Positions 22,298 to 33,707 of a stretch of DNA of 64,000 nucleotides are shown here, one piece after another. The position numbers and the translations under genes were made by a program. Positions within the stretch are counted from its first letter, which is position 1. Each line of letters begins with the position of its first letter. This DNA is from Lathyrus oleraceus (lineage: Eukaryota; Streptophyta; Magnoliopsida; Fabales; Fabaceae): positions 418,105,819 to 418,169,818 of the forward strand of contig NC_066584.1 of assembly GCF_024323335.1 (NCBI RefSeq). The letters are read 5' to 3'. Under the pieces are notes generated by a model. It worked only from the letters and a program-made list of their open reading frames with translations. It ran no database searches and was not told the origin of the DNA.

Positions 22298-25200
22298 ATG
22301 TGATTCTTCTCCGGATCTCATTGATAACAATCCTGTTACACCCTCGTATGACTTCGACAATCCAATCTATCATGCTGAAGAAGAAGGCGAAGAAGATTGT
22401 GAATTGCCGGGGGAATTAGCCAGGTTATTGAAACAAGAGGAGAAGGTGATTCAGCCGCATGAAGAGCAGATTGAGGTTGTGAACTTGGGTACCGACGAGG
22501 TCAAAAAAGAAGTGAAAATCGGGGCTGCTTTGGAGGAAAGTGTCAAGAGCAGAATGGTAGCACTGTTGAAAGAGTATGTCGACATCTTTGCCTGGTCTTA
22601 TCAAGATATGCCAGGGTTGGATACCGATATTGTTGTGCACAAGCTACCGTTGAGAGCAGATTGTCCTCCAGTGAAGCAGAAATTGCGCAGAACTCGACCT
22701 GACATGGCGATGAAAATCAAAGAAGAAGTGCAGAAGCAGTGGGATGCTGGTTTCCTTGCTGTCACTAATTATCCGCCGTGGGTTGCAAATATCGTGCCAG
22801 TTCCGAAGAAGGATGGGAAGGTGAGAATGTGTGTGGACTACCGAGATCTGAACAGAGCTAGTCCGAAAGATGATTTTCCGCTACCTCACATCGATGTGTT
22901 GGTAGATAATACAGCTCAATTCTCGGTGTTTTCCTTCATGGATGGCTTTTCTGGCTATAATCAAATTAAAATGTCGCCAGATGATATGGAGAAAACAACG
23001 TTCATCACACCGTGGGGTACCTTTTGTTACAAGGTGATGCCATTCGGTCTCAAGAACGCCGGTGCTACTTATCAGAGGGCCATGGTGACTTTGTTTCATG
23101 ATATGATTCATCATGAAATCGAATGCTATGTTGATGACATGATAGCAAAGTCCCAGACAGAAGAGGGGCATTTGGTAGATTTGGCCAAGTTGTTCGACCG
23201 GCTGAGACAGTTTAGACTGAGGTTGAATCCGAACAAGTGCACGTTCGGAGTGCGGTCCGGTAAATTGCTGGGGTTTATTGTAAGTGAGAAAGGAATCGAG
23301 GTTGATCTTGCAAAAGTAAAAGCAATAAGAGAAATGCCTGAACCGAGAACGGAGAAGGAGGTTCGTGGTTTCTTAGGTAGATTGAACTACATTTCACGGT
23401 TCATATCTCATCTAACAGCCACGTGCGAACCGATATTCAAGTTGTTGAAAAAGATCAAACGGTCAGGTGGAATGATGATTGCCAAGCGGCATTTGAAAAA
23501 ATAAAAGAATATTTGCAGGAGCCTCCGATTCTGATGCCTCCTGTGGAGGGAAGACCGTTAATTCTGTACTTGACGGTCCTTGAGGGGTCTATGGGGTGTG
23601 TATTGGGGCAGCATGACGAGTCTGGTCGAAAAGAGCATGCCATATACTACCTTAGCAAAAAGTTTACCGACTGTGAAACAAGATATTCACTGCTCGAGAA
23701 AACTTGCTGTGCTTTGGTCTGGGCTGCTCGCCGACTAAGGCAGTACATGCTGGTTCATACCACTTTATTGATTTCCAAGATGGATCCAATCAAGTACATT
23801 TTCGAAAAGCCAGCATTGACCGGACGGGTTGCGAGATGGCAAATGATTTTGACTGAATATGATATACAGTATACCTCTCAGAAGGCTATCAAGGGGAGTG
23901 TATTGTCTGATTACCTCGCTCAGCAACCCATTGATGATTATCAACCGATGAAGTTTGAATTCCCTGATGAGGACATCATGTTTCTCAAATCGAAAGATTG
24001 CGAGGAACCAATCCCGGAGGAGGGGCCTGACCCTGAATCCGAATGGATTTTGATGTTTGATGGGGCCGTTAACGTAAATGGAAGCGGTGTTGGTGCTGTT
24101 TTGGTTACGCCGAAAGGATCCCACATTCCTTTTGCTGCCCGGCTAACATTTGAGTGCACCAACAACGTGGCTGAATATGAAGCTTGTATATTGGGAATTG
24201 AGGAGGCGATTGATTTGAGGATCAAGAACCTTGTCATATATGGAGATTCAGCTCTGGTGATAAATCAGGTTAACGGGAAGTGGTATACGCATCAATCTCA
24301 TTTAGTGTCGTACCGAGATTATACGAGGAGATTGTTGACGTTTTTCACCAAGGTGAAGATGCATCATGTGCCTAGAGAGGAGAATCCTTTGGCAGATGCT
24401 TTGGCTACTCTAGCCGCCTTGATTAAGGTGCAGTGGTGGAATCAGTTCCCCAGTGTTGAGGTTGGACGTTTGGATAGGCCGGCTTATGTGTTTGCTGTTG
24501 ATACAACGCCTGATGATGAGAAGCCGTGGTATTACGATATCAAGCGCTATCTGGAGACTCAAGAGTATCCCGAGGGAGCATCTAAAAAGGACCGAAAGAC
24601 TCTGCGGAGGTTGGCCATGGTGTTCTACCTGAATAAGGATGGGGTTTTGTATAAGAGGAACTTTGATTGGGTCTTGCTAAGATGTGTTGATGATAAAGAA
24701 GCAAGCCAATTGATGAAAGAGGTTCATGAAGGATCGTTCGGTACCCATGCCAGTGGGAATGCAATGGTAAGGAAGCTGCTGAGGGCAGGTTATTATTGGA
24801 TGACAATGGAGGCCCAATGTTTTAATTTCGTGCGGAAATGTCATAAATGCCAGATTTATGCTGATAAGGTGCACGTGCCTCCAAATCCTTTGAGCTTAAT
24901 GTCGTCTCCATGGCCGTTTGCTATGTGGGGCATTGATATGATCGGAAAGATTGAGCCTACAGCTTCGAATGGGCATCGGTTCATATTAGTGGCTATTGAT
25001 TACTTCACCAAGTGGGTTGAAGCAGCCTCTTATACGAACGTGACGAAGCAGGTTGTGGCCAGGTTTCTCAAGAGAGACATCATTTGCAGATATGGGGTTC
25101 CCGAGAGAATCATTACTGATAATGGTTCTAATTTGAACAATAAGATGATGGCAGAACTGTGCCGGGAATTCAAGATCGAGCATCATAATTCTTCTCCTTA

Positions 25201-25778
25201 TCGTCCGAAGATGAATGGGGCGGTTGAGGCAGCCAACAAGAATATCAAGAAGATTGTGCAGAAAATGGTGGTAACCTATAAAGACTGGCATGAGATGTTG
25301 CCGTTTGCATTGCACGGGTATCGAACGTCGGTGCGTACATCTACTGGGGCAACTCCTTTCTCATTGGTGTATGGGATGGAGGCTGTATTACCTATTGAGG
25401 TTCAGATTCCCTCTTTGAGAGTCCTGATGGACGTGAAATTGCAAGAGGCTGAATGGGTAAGAACCCGATACGAGGAGTTGAGCCTAAATTGAGGAAAAGA
25501 GGCTGGCGGCCATCTGTCATGGGCAGTTATACCAGCAAAGGATGAAGCGTGCTTTTGACAAAAAGGTGCGACCTCGGGTATATCACGTAGGTGATATGGT
25601 GCTAAAAAGGATCCTTCCTCCTCAAAGCGATCGAAGGGGCAAATGGACACCGAATTATGAAGGTCCATTCGTGGTCAAGAAGGTCTTCTCTGGTGGAGCC
25701 TTGTTGCTAACGACCATGGATGGCGAGGATTTTCCATCCCCTGTGAATGCGGACGCAGTTAAAAAATACTTCGTGTAA
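22298..25778 (+). pseudogene. Ogre pol (RT, degenerate RH, archaeal-type RH, integrase) of E3, two frameshifts
   Basis: RT: WVANIVPVPKKDGKVRMCVDY, catalytic D in FMDGFSGYNQ, YVDD at 23127-23138. A one-base loss at about 23446-23452 (five A's where E4 has AGAAAA) shifts the frame; reading resumes as KDQTVRWNDDCQAAF. The first RNase H lacks the usual catalytic Asp (LTVLEGSMGCVLGQ). The second, archaeal-type RNase H keeps FDG, AEYEA, YGDSAL and PLADAL. Integrase has H-x6-H, C-x2-C, then D (WGIDMIG), D (ITDNGSN), 35 residues, E (AVEAANK). A one-base gain at about 25481-25492 shifts again; the tail 25542-25778 ends VNADAVKKYFV. By eye it is nearly identical to E4 pol apart from these lesions. A dead first RNase H with an intact second is known for Tat/Ogre elements. 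Confidence 0.9.
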
Positions 25779-25788
25779 AGAGACCCGC

Positions 25789-25975
25789 TGGACGAAAAGA
25801 ATAAAACAGTTCAGGCAAAAATGGGCATCCCGGCGAACCAAAAATAGAAAGAAAGGTTCGGGCCAAAATTAGGGATAAAATGAAAAATTGTACACCCGGC
25901 AAGTCGAAAACCTGGAAAGGCGGCTTGGGCAAAAAAGGGTATCCCGGTGGACTGAAAACCCGAAAGGGCGGTCCA
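25789..25975 (+). other. Predicted covarying hairpin array after pol (E3)
   Basis: Four hairpins start 11 bp after the pol stop: TGGAC/GTTCA (25789-25793, 25809-25813), CGAACC/GGTTCG (25834-25839, 25855-25860), CAAGTCG/CGGCTTG (25900-25906, 25921-25927), TGGACTG/CGGTCCA (25948-25954, 25969-25975). Each is followed by a GGCAAAA-like linker. Stems differ between hairpins and partner changes match, including G-U pairs. E4 46999-47182 and E1 5511-5659 are counterparts. Confidence 0.65.
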
Positions 25976-28399
25976 GGCAAAAGAGGGATTGAAACGAACA
26001 ACTGCGTCCAGCATGATCGTTTGCGTTTTGGTTAAGGCATCATGGATAATACCCGGTGGGGATCAATCAGAATCGTCTTGTTCAGAAGGCAGAAAGCATG
26101 GAGAGTTTGAGGATATATGGGGTGTAACTGAGTTGGAACTCGATGAGATCACGGGTTTCACATTGCCATTAGGATAGATTTTTCCTTTTGTGCGCAATTA
26201 CCTCTTTTCAGGAATTGCTTCCTTTGTATTGCTCATTTGAGCCACACTTTTTTCAATCAATAAAATGCATATTCAGTCAAATAATTTTGTTTTTGTTTTT
26301 CATTACCGCTTTGATTGCAAAAACATCCAATTATTTTTGATAAAGAATCTTGCATTTTGAGACATACAGGTCCCTTCCAATGCATGTTTATAAGATTGAG
26401 AGCTTGAAATCTTATTCGGAAGGTTGAGGGACCCAAGTGTTGAAATCTTGACACGCCTGGGGCACGGTTTTATCTGACGATCTCCTTTTGCAGGTGCTGT
26501 TAGATATTTTCGCTCACTTGCAGGTTGTGATGTGGAAGCTTTTGACAAGACAAATCCCCGTGGAGTCCGGTCAGGGATGAATGTATGAAGGGATGACAAA
26601 GAGACGTTGAGACGTGCGACGATCCTTGAATGATAATCAAGAAGACTCTTCAAAGTCGGAAGACTGGAAAGTCTGTGGAAATTCCCCGCAGAGTCCAATC
26701 AGGGACAGGCGAGTTGGAGGAACGGTGAAGAGACGGCGAAGGACGTCTGAGGGCCTTTGAAATTAATCAAGAAGACTCTTCAAAGTCGGAAAATTGAAAT
26801 TTCTGTATAAGTCCCAGGAGTTCGATCTTCGTCGAGTGCGGAGCGATTGGGAATACAAGATGATGGAGCAGAAAAGGTCCAGACGAGTCTGGGAATTCTC
26901 AAAAGTGGAAAGCTGATACGAGATTAGGAGGCGGATACTATGGTTCGACAGGTCGACGGGTGTTCTGTACCAACTTTTCTCATTTCCCCAGCGTAGTCTC
27001 CAAACAGAGTCGTGAGAACTAACTCCCCAGCGGATCCAAGGTATGTGGGTCCCCTAGTCGAGTCAGGATGGTTATCCCATGCAAGTTTAAAACGATGTTT
27101 CCTCAGCAGCAGGCCCGAAGGTTGCTATCCCCGAGTGGAGCGGGTTTCAATGAAATATATCTCCAGCAATGTTCATCCTACCAGTAGATTGGACGAGTTT
27201 CCGTAGCAGACGGATATCTGCATCCCCAGCTGAGTTGATTCTACCTGTGGATTGCATGGGTTGTCCCTAGCGGAGTAGCATTCGTTTCCCCTGGCAGGGT
27301 CAGGATGGTTATCCCCAGCAGGTTTTAGATCGATGCTTCCCCAGTTGCCAGGCCTGGAGGTTGCTGTTTCCTAGCGGAGTATCTGTGAGCATTTCCCCAG
27401 TGAAGTCGTCAGGTATCTGTGAGGGTTCTCCAAGCAGAGTCGGGATTGATATCCCCCGCAAGTCAAAGATCGAGGTATCCCCACTGAGTGTTGGTGGTTC
27501 CTATCCCCCAGCAATTCCCCAAGCGGATTGGGTGCAAAGGAGGCTTTCCCCAGCAAGGGTTACCTTTTCCCAACAGCAGCGTCATTCCCCAGTAGGGTGG
27601 AATCGGAGTATTGACGAGTTCCTCAGCAGAGTGTCTCGAGCTCCCCAGGAGAGTCCCTTGAGGGGGACATTTTTTATACATTCATCATGAAGAATAAGCA
27701 TAGCATATTGCATAATAAATCGCGTAGCATTATGGAGCATTACGCAGAAAAGTCAATCATGCATCATATTGCACGCATAAGCTAGGCTGAAGCCGTGGTT
27801 ACCATTTGAGAGGTGGTTTTATCAGAAGTGAAGGTGTTGCTCCGCGGAGTTAGTATCTTGATTTTGAATCAGAGGTGTTCCTCAGTAGTGCGATACTGGA
27901 GGAGTTTTCTGTCGTGCGAGACAGCGATTGGAAGATGTTACTCTGAGGAGTCTAGCATCATGACGTCAGATCAGCAAGGTTCCCTAGTAGTGTGATATTG
28001 GAGGAAATTTTTTCTGTCAAGCGGAGAAGGAAATGGAATCAAAGGACGTTACGCGATCAGCGCGATTACGGGGTTTAACTGGAGAAAAGGAAATGTTGAG
28101 ACATTTTTTTTTGGAGATCGAGGTCCAACTGGAGAAAAGGAGATGTTGCGGCATTTTCTGGGGCTCAAATGGAGATTGGAGTTGAAGATTATATCCGGGA
28201 TGAGGTCCTCAGGATTATCTTCTGTTCATGTGTCACCTTAGACTTTGGCTGAGGCCAACGGAGGTCGTTATAGGTGTCTTCCGGGGAAGAGACGCACATG
28301 TTACCTTCCTTTTGTGAAGGTATACCCTCTGATATGTCGCCCTCAGAGTGGTGTTGGTGTTATTTCCGACGTTGCCAGCGGAATTATCACGAGAAATTG
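25976..28399 (+). other. 3' UTR of E3 with PBS-complementary motif array
   Basis: No credible gene. From about 26985 to 27660 the motif TTCCCCAGCAGAGT and close variants recur roughly every 35-40 bp, around 18 times (for example near 27022, 27221, 27310, 27390, 27545, 27620). It matches the acceptor end expected of the primer tRNA and is complementary to the PBS. The stretch 26300-26980 holds two diverged copies of a unit with aatcaagaagactcttcaaa. Short ORFs are chance. Confidence 0.6.
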
Positions 28400-28600
28400 G
28401 AGAGCGGGGTTCAAACGGAGAAAAGGAAATGTTGAGGCATTTTCTGGGAACGGGGTTCAAATGGAGAAAGGGAAATGTTGAGGCATTTTCTGGGAACGGG
28501 GTTCAAATGGAGAAAGGGAAATGTTGAGGCATTTTCTGGAGAGCGGGGTTCAAATGGAGAAAGGGAGATGTTGCGGCATTTTCTGGAGAATGGGGTTCAC
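28400..28600 (+). repeat. Tandem array, 46-bp unit, in E3 3' UTR
   Basis: The unit starts ggggttcaaatggagaaagg at 28406, 28452, 28498 and 28545, with a degenerate copy near 28592 and earlier ones around 28072-28160. Period 46-47 bp. E4 has only single diverged copies (about 49977-50070). Confidence 0.85.
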
Positions 28601-29036
28601 AATGGCGATCGCGAGCTATCGTCAGGCGACTGGGGTTCAAATTGGAGAATGGGGTTCATTATTTTGGCAAAACAAGATGTTGGGGTTCAACTGCAGCGAT
28701 CGGGGATCATTTGCGCAAAAGAAAAATCTCGGGGTTCAAGAAAAGCATGAAAAGGAGAGATAATAATCCCCAGCGGACGTGTGGTGTTCAGGCCATGGTT
28801 ATCCCTGCGTTACCATTTATTTTGGTATCCAGGTCGACGTTACTATTTCGGTGATCAGGCCGACTTTTTCCGTTCCAGACGGATTCTTGTTTCAAGACTG
28901 TTCCTTTGCCGATTATGACAGGCGTTGTTAATTATTTTCCCAGCAGAGTGCAAATTTCTACGGTTCTTTGGTATTCAATCCCTGTGTACCCTGAAAGTCT
29001 GACAGCCGTTGCTCTCATCCATTCGGGTTCCCAGCT
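28601..29036 (+). other. 3' end of E3 3' UTR
   Basis: Non-coding. The part 28850-29036 is conserved with E1 1850-2050, including TCCGT-TCCAG-ACGGA. Nothing coding. Confidence 0.5.
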
Positions 29037-29053
29037 GATTGAATAGGGGCAGC
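29037..29053 (+). other. Polypurine tract of E3
   Basis: GATTGAATAGGGGCAGC directly before the LTR start TGTAGCACC. Confidence 0.85.
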
Positions 29054-30086
29054 TGTAGCACCTCAAATTTGCACCTACATTTTGTACATACATTTTCATC
29101 ATTAGTTCATTAACATAATATAGTCCACTGCATAACATTGCATTGTCCATTTGCCCAAGTGCAAGTTCAGCTGACAAGTTAGGTCAAACTGGTCAGGAGA
29201 TCAGTCAAACAAGCAAGCAAGTGTGTTTTTCTTTGAGCCAAGACCCTAGGGTTGGTCCAACATGTTCACATGACTTGGGGATCCATTTGAAGTGTTTGGT
29301 CAAGGATTGGATGTTCAGAAGTCATCAGTCAATGCACAGTTTGCCAGAAACCCTAAAAAGTCAAACTTAGTCAACTGTGTCTGATTTTATGGTTTTGATG
29401 GTTGGATTTGGTTTAAGAGAGCTTATTCATGTCCAAATAGGCCTCATATATCATGGCAAACATCATCATTGAAGAATTTGAAGCCAAATCAGAAATTTCC
29501 AAAAATAGAAACTGGACCTGTAATTGGAATTTGCCAAAAATGGAAAGTCTTGATCCTCAAACTTACATCATGATACAAGCTTCAAATGAATTTTTGCCCA
29601 ACATGAAAGTTGAAGATCTTGTTCTCCCATTTCCAAAAAGTCCAAGAACACTCAATTCCCATGTATAGTTGGCAAGTTATGATCAAATCATTTTCAGAAA
29701 TTTTTGAACTTCAAAAGGCCATATCTCTCAAACCATTTGGCCAAATTGGGTGGGGTTTTTTTGCAACAAGTCACATTTGACCTCCTCTTTCAAAAAATGT
29801 AACCCTCATGCACCAAAACATCATAGATCAAAATGGTATTTTTTGACTTACTTGAATTAATTTTAAGTGAAGTGGAAATTTGACTTTTTGAATTAACCAA
29901 TTCCAATCCATTTGGCCATTCAAATATGTGCTGAAATGTTGTTTAAAACATGTTTGAAGCCCATTTTCGAGCAGCCAATTACACCCCATGTAAAATGTTT
30001 GGATTTTTAGCAAAGTGGTAAACTTGTCATTTAATCAAATTAGGATTACTACACAACTTAACCAGCTAATGCAACCTTAAACAGGG

Positions 30087-30094
30087 TATATATA
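30087..30094 (+). promoter_or_regulatory. Probable TATA box of E3 LTR
   Basis: TATATATA in GGGTATATATACATC, 1.03 kb into the LTR, at the same place as in E1. Confidence 0.65.
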
Positions 30095-30869
30095 CATCAT
30101 TTTCTTTCTGAAGCAAGCCCTAGCAGCTACTGAAAACAAAAGAAAAACACTTGCTCTCAAAAACCATTTTCACCATTCTTCAAAAGTTCTGCTGAAACCC
30201 TCGAAGGAGCTGGGTTGTTGTTGATTTTGTTCATCATATACCATCACTTTGAAGCATTTTCCAGCTTGGCTTTCCCACTGCAAGCAAGAAACACAACTCT
30301 GTTTTCATAGAGCTCTTCCATGGCAGATGTTGTTTAGAGCTGTTTTGAGCCTTCTTGAGTTGAAATCTTTTGACCATTCATCAAAGCAAACCTGAAGCTT
30401 CAACTGTTTCGTCACAAAACAACCAAGGAAGCACTGAATCAACACTGCACTTCAGATTTGGTGAGTTTTCGATTTTCTCCATTTGACAAACTGTGATATG
30501 CTTTAGTTAGATCCTTGCATGCTGATTCTTTTGAGCTTTGAATCGTGTTGAATGGTTGCCTGTGCTGAAAGTTATGTTGGTTTAAAGGTTGATGCTCAAA
30601 TTTGTTTTTGCTTGATTCTTCTTGAATAGCTTGATTTAGTGATTATGAATGATGTATTCTTGATGTATGATGTTGGCTGATTCGAATGATGCATTCAATT
30701 TCCATTTCTGGGCACATTTTAATTTCACGATTTGAACAAGGTGATGAATGTCTACTGTAGCTGCCATAAACCCTAGCCTTCACTTTTCCAGATTTTCTTT
30801 TCACGTGTTTGCATGTGGGGTTTACTGTTTTATTGCCTGGACCAATCAGAACATTCCGTTTCCATGTGC

Positions 30870-30884
30870 AAAACGCCGCGTTTT
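30870..30884 (+). other. CG-core palindrome AAAACG-CCG-CGTTTT (E3)
   Basis: Inverted repeat also present in E2 at 18610-18624, in an otherwise diverged stretch of the two LTR types. Confidence 0.55.
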
Positions 30885-31295
30885 GTTAAGTGACTTCAGT
30901 AATTTCAAAAATGCCACCGGTCGTGCCCCATGTCCTATTAAGTCATGTTGTTTTCATTTTATTTATTTCATTTTGATGCTCCAACTTGCAAAAATCATAG
31001 CATCTTCATTTTAAATCCAAAATTCATGGGAATTTCTGCGTTGTGTTCATCTGGATCTCTACTTTTTTATCATGATTTTTCCTGATTTTTTTGATGAGTA
31101 GATTTTAAATGGTATTAGGGTTTGTGACATGTGATCATATTTTGTACACTTTGCCAAAACATTTGTGAAATGGTGATGCTATGTCCAATGGCCTTGAAAT
31201 TTTTTGTGCATAAACTAGACACATTCATGGTGATTTTGGTGTAGAGTTTGTGAATTTATCTTATCTGGATTGTGAGTTATGAATTTTTGAAGTAG

Positions 31296-31318
31296 GGTGT
31301 GACAATTTGTGTCACACC
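31296..31318 (+). other. Conserved LTR palindrome GGTGTGACA/TGTCACACC (E3)
   Basis: Nine-base stem, loop ATTTG. Same motif as in E1, E2 and E4, with different outer flanks. Confidence 0.7.
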
Positions 31319-32367
31319 ATTGATGTGCAATTTGATGATTTTCATAGCCATGCTTCTTGACCTCAAAATGCTTTGATTTTTTGCATGAATTCACTTGAGT
31401 ATGTCTAGTTTACATGTGATTTTTTGTGGATTTGTTTATGGAATTTTCCAATTGATTGAGATTTTTCTCCCCTGTTTGGTCTTATGTTGACTTTTTGTGA
31501 CACTTGTTCCCATTTGTTTTGTGAAATGCTCATACTTTATTAGATGGACATGAAATTTGATATGTGATTACTAGATATCTTAAGCTTTGCCATGGTTTTA
31601 GTCCCATTCATTTCTCATATGCCATCCCTGATTTATGAATTATTCAAGTTGGTGCATGTTTGGTTGACTTCTTTGAGTATGCTTGAACTTGCCTTGCCTT
31701 TCTGATTTTCATTGACCAACTTCCTTTGATCCAAATGAGATGAAATTTGATATGCATATCATGTTATGGATTATGTTTGAGCATGAATTATTTGATGATT
31801 TTTGGAATTGTTTATGATTGGTTTTGAGTTGAGTCTTGCTGTTGACTTCTATGAGCTTCCATATGCCATGCTTTGACTTCTTTTGCTTATAAAATGATGA
31901 TGATGAATGATATGATTGTGAAACCAATTGAGTTTGTTTCTTGATTGTTTGAACTTGATTTTGGACACTTGCCACTTGCTGTTTTGACTTTCTTATCTCT
32001 TTTTGACCCTAGGCTTGTCCTAGTGGTCTTGTTGCTCATGTTTAAGCTTGTTGTTTCAGGTTAAGCAACAAATGCTTCAAAGAGATTAATACCAGTTGCT
32101 TGAGTTTGGTGTTTTATCATGGACTAACTTGTGTGTTTTGTAGGTTGTTTAGCTCACTTGCTTTGAGCTTGTGCTTGGCACAACTGATTGACTGTATTAT
32201 CTGTTTGGTTTATGTTGTTTGTTCTAACTTTGTGTCTGATATACTAACTGTGCTTGACTGATTTCAGGTACTTTAGTTGCTTTTAGTTCCTTGTGAACTT
32301 TGCTTTGCTTTGCTTGATAAGCAATTTGCATTGAGGTATAATTCCTTACTCCATGTAGTCTGGAAGA

Positions 32368-32389
32368 CCTGGCCTGTTACTTGGCCAGG
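32368..32389 (+). other. LTR hairpin CCTGGCC/GGCCAGG (E3)
   Basis: Seven-base stem, loop TGTTACTT. Counterpart of 11069-11090 and 54387-54408; E2 has a compensatory variant. Confidence 0.6.
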
Positions 32390-32862
32390 CAACTGTCTGA
32401 AGTCCTCCTTAAGAGGCAATGCTTGTGTGTGTTTACATTTGTCCCAAGCAGGAAAAGTCCTTTAAATAAGGCAATTGGTGTATATAAGAGATATGTAGTC
32501 TATCTCCCACTATTCTGTGAGTCTTCTCCTTGCTCCCATGACATGGTTGTAGCATTGAGATCCTAACCCAAGATCTATCGAGTCAATAATCTGTGGAGAG
32601 AGTTCCTACTTTCTGAACTCCCACACTTTCTGATATTCAAATGCTCTCCCTGACCAGGGATAAGAGCAATGAGGCACACCCCTCATCTCCTTTCATCTGC
32701 TTCACCTTGGCTCTCAATGTCAAGGTTAAGAGCAACATTTACCCAGTTACAGAGGTTTGTTTGTTGAGGTTGATATGACCCCTCGACTAAAACCTAACCT
32801 TGATTGAGCCCATTGTTTGCATATAGTGTGTGCTACTTGTGCTTGTGTGTTTGTTTGACTTG

Positions 32863-32975
32863 CTTCCTGTGCAAGTTAGGTTTAGTTTAGCTTGCTTCCT
32901 GTGCAAGTTAGGTTTAGTTTGGCTTGCTTCCTGTGCAAGTCAGGGTTAGGATAGGCTTGCTTCCTGTGCAAGTTA
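32863..32975 (+). repeat. Tandem array, about 37-bp unit, in E3 LTR
   Basis: About three and a half units around gcttcctgtgcaagttaggt. E1 has two spaced copies of the same unit at about 10120-10170, on the other strand. Confidence 0.8.
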
Positions 32976-33096
32976 GCTAGAAACCTTAACTTAGGGATGA
33001 TTTGCATGATAACATCTAGGCTCGAGTCGTAGTCTCCCTAGTTGTGTCTCCCTCTGTTATCTGGTTAGGCTAGTTTTTCTCCCCTCTGTAGGGGAA

Positions 33097-33511
33097 CTAC
33101 ATCGCCCTGATCCTCGTTCCAGACGAGGTATGTAGGCAGGAGACCGTGCGAGGTCTCTCCGGGCACCTTTTTTCTTTTTGTGTGTGTTGTTTGACGATTG
33201 CTAGGCTCGAGTTCCCGACTCCTTAGCAATTTGTTGTCTGTTTGTTCTTGTTGTGTGCTTGGAAGCCGGTATAAGTCCATCGAGTGGCATCTGGGTTCCA
33301 GTGATTGGCATTCGGGCTCCACGTTTGCCTTTGTCTGTTTTTGTGTGCGTGTTAGCCGAGCTACGAATGCTCTGATTCTCCTTCGTCCAAGGAGATACGT
33401 ATGCATAGGATGCGATATCCTAGCGAGCATGTGTCGTTTCCCCAGTCCGAACTACTTCGACTCTGATGTCTATGCCTGATAGACTAAGTAGGCCCAGGAT
33501 GCGATATCCTG
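33097..33511 (+). other. Three predicted three-helix RNA modules in E3 LTR
   Basis: Module 33097-33157: P1 CTACA/TGTAG, P2 CCTCGT/ACGAGG, P3 GAGACC/GGTCTC. Module 33362-33422: P1 TACG/CGTA, P2 TCTCCTT/AAGGAGA, P3 TAGGAT/ATCCTA. Module 33452-33511: P1 CTACTT/AAGTAG, P2 GTCTAT/ATAGAC, P3 CAGGAT/ATCCTG. Unpaired CTGAT precedes P2 in all three. The P3 loop is GTGCGA or GCGAT. Stem sequences differ freely while pairing is kept. Confidence 0.78.
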
Positions 33512-33620
33512 TCGAGTCAGTTTCAGTCTTGTTTGTTTTCTTGTGTCTCTTTCAGCCAGTGTGTGTGTGTGTGTGTGAGCAGTGTTTTAGCAACCATTTT
33601 TCTTTCTTAGAGCGTGGATC

Positions 33621-33707
33621 CCGTCGAGTACGACGGACGTGAGGGGTGCTAATACCTTCCCCTTGCGTAATCGACTCCCTTACCCTTTCTCTTTGGTCGC
33701 GAGACCA
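33621..33707 (+). other. LTR-end hairpins of E3
   Basis: CCGTCG-AGTA-CGACGG at 33621-33636, and TGGTC-GCGA-GACCA at 33694-33707, the latter closed by a GNRA-type tetraloop. Both occur in the other Ogre LTRs; the first shows a compensatory variant in E1. Confidence 0.55.
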
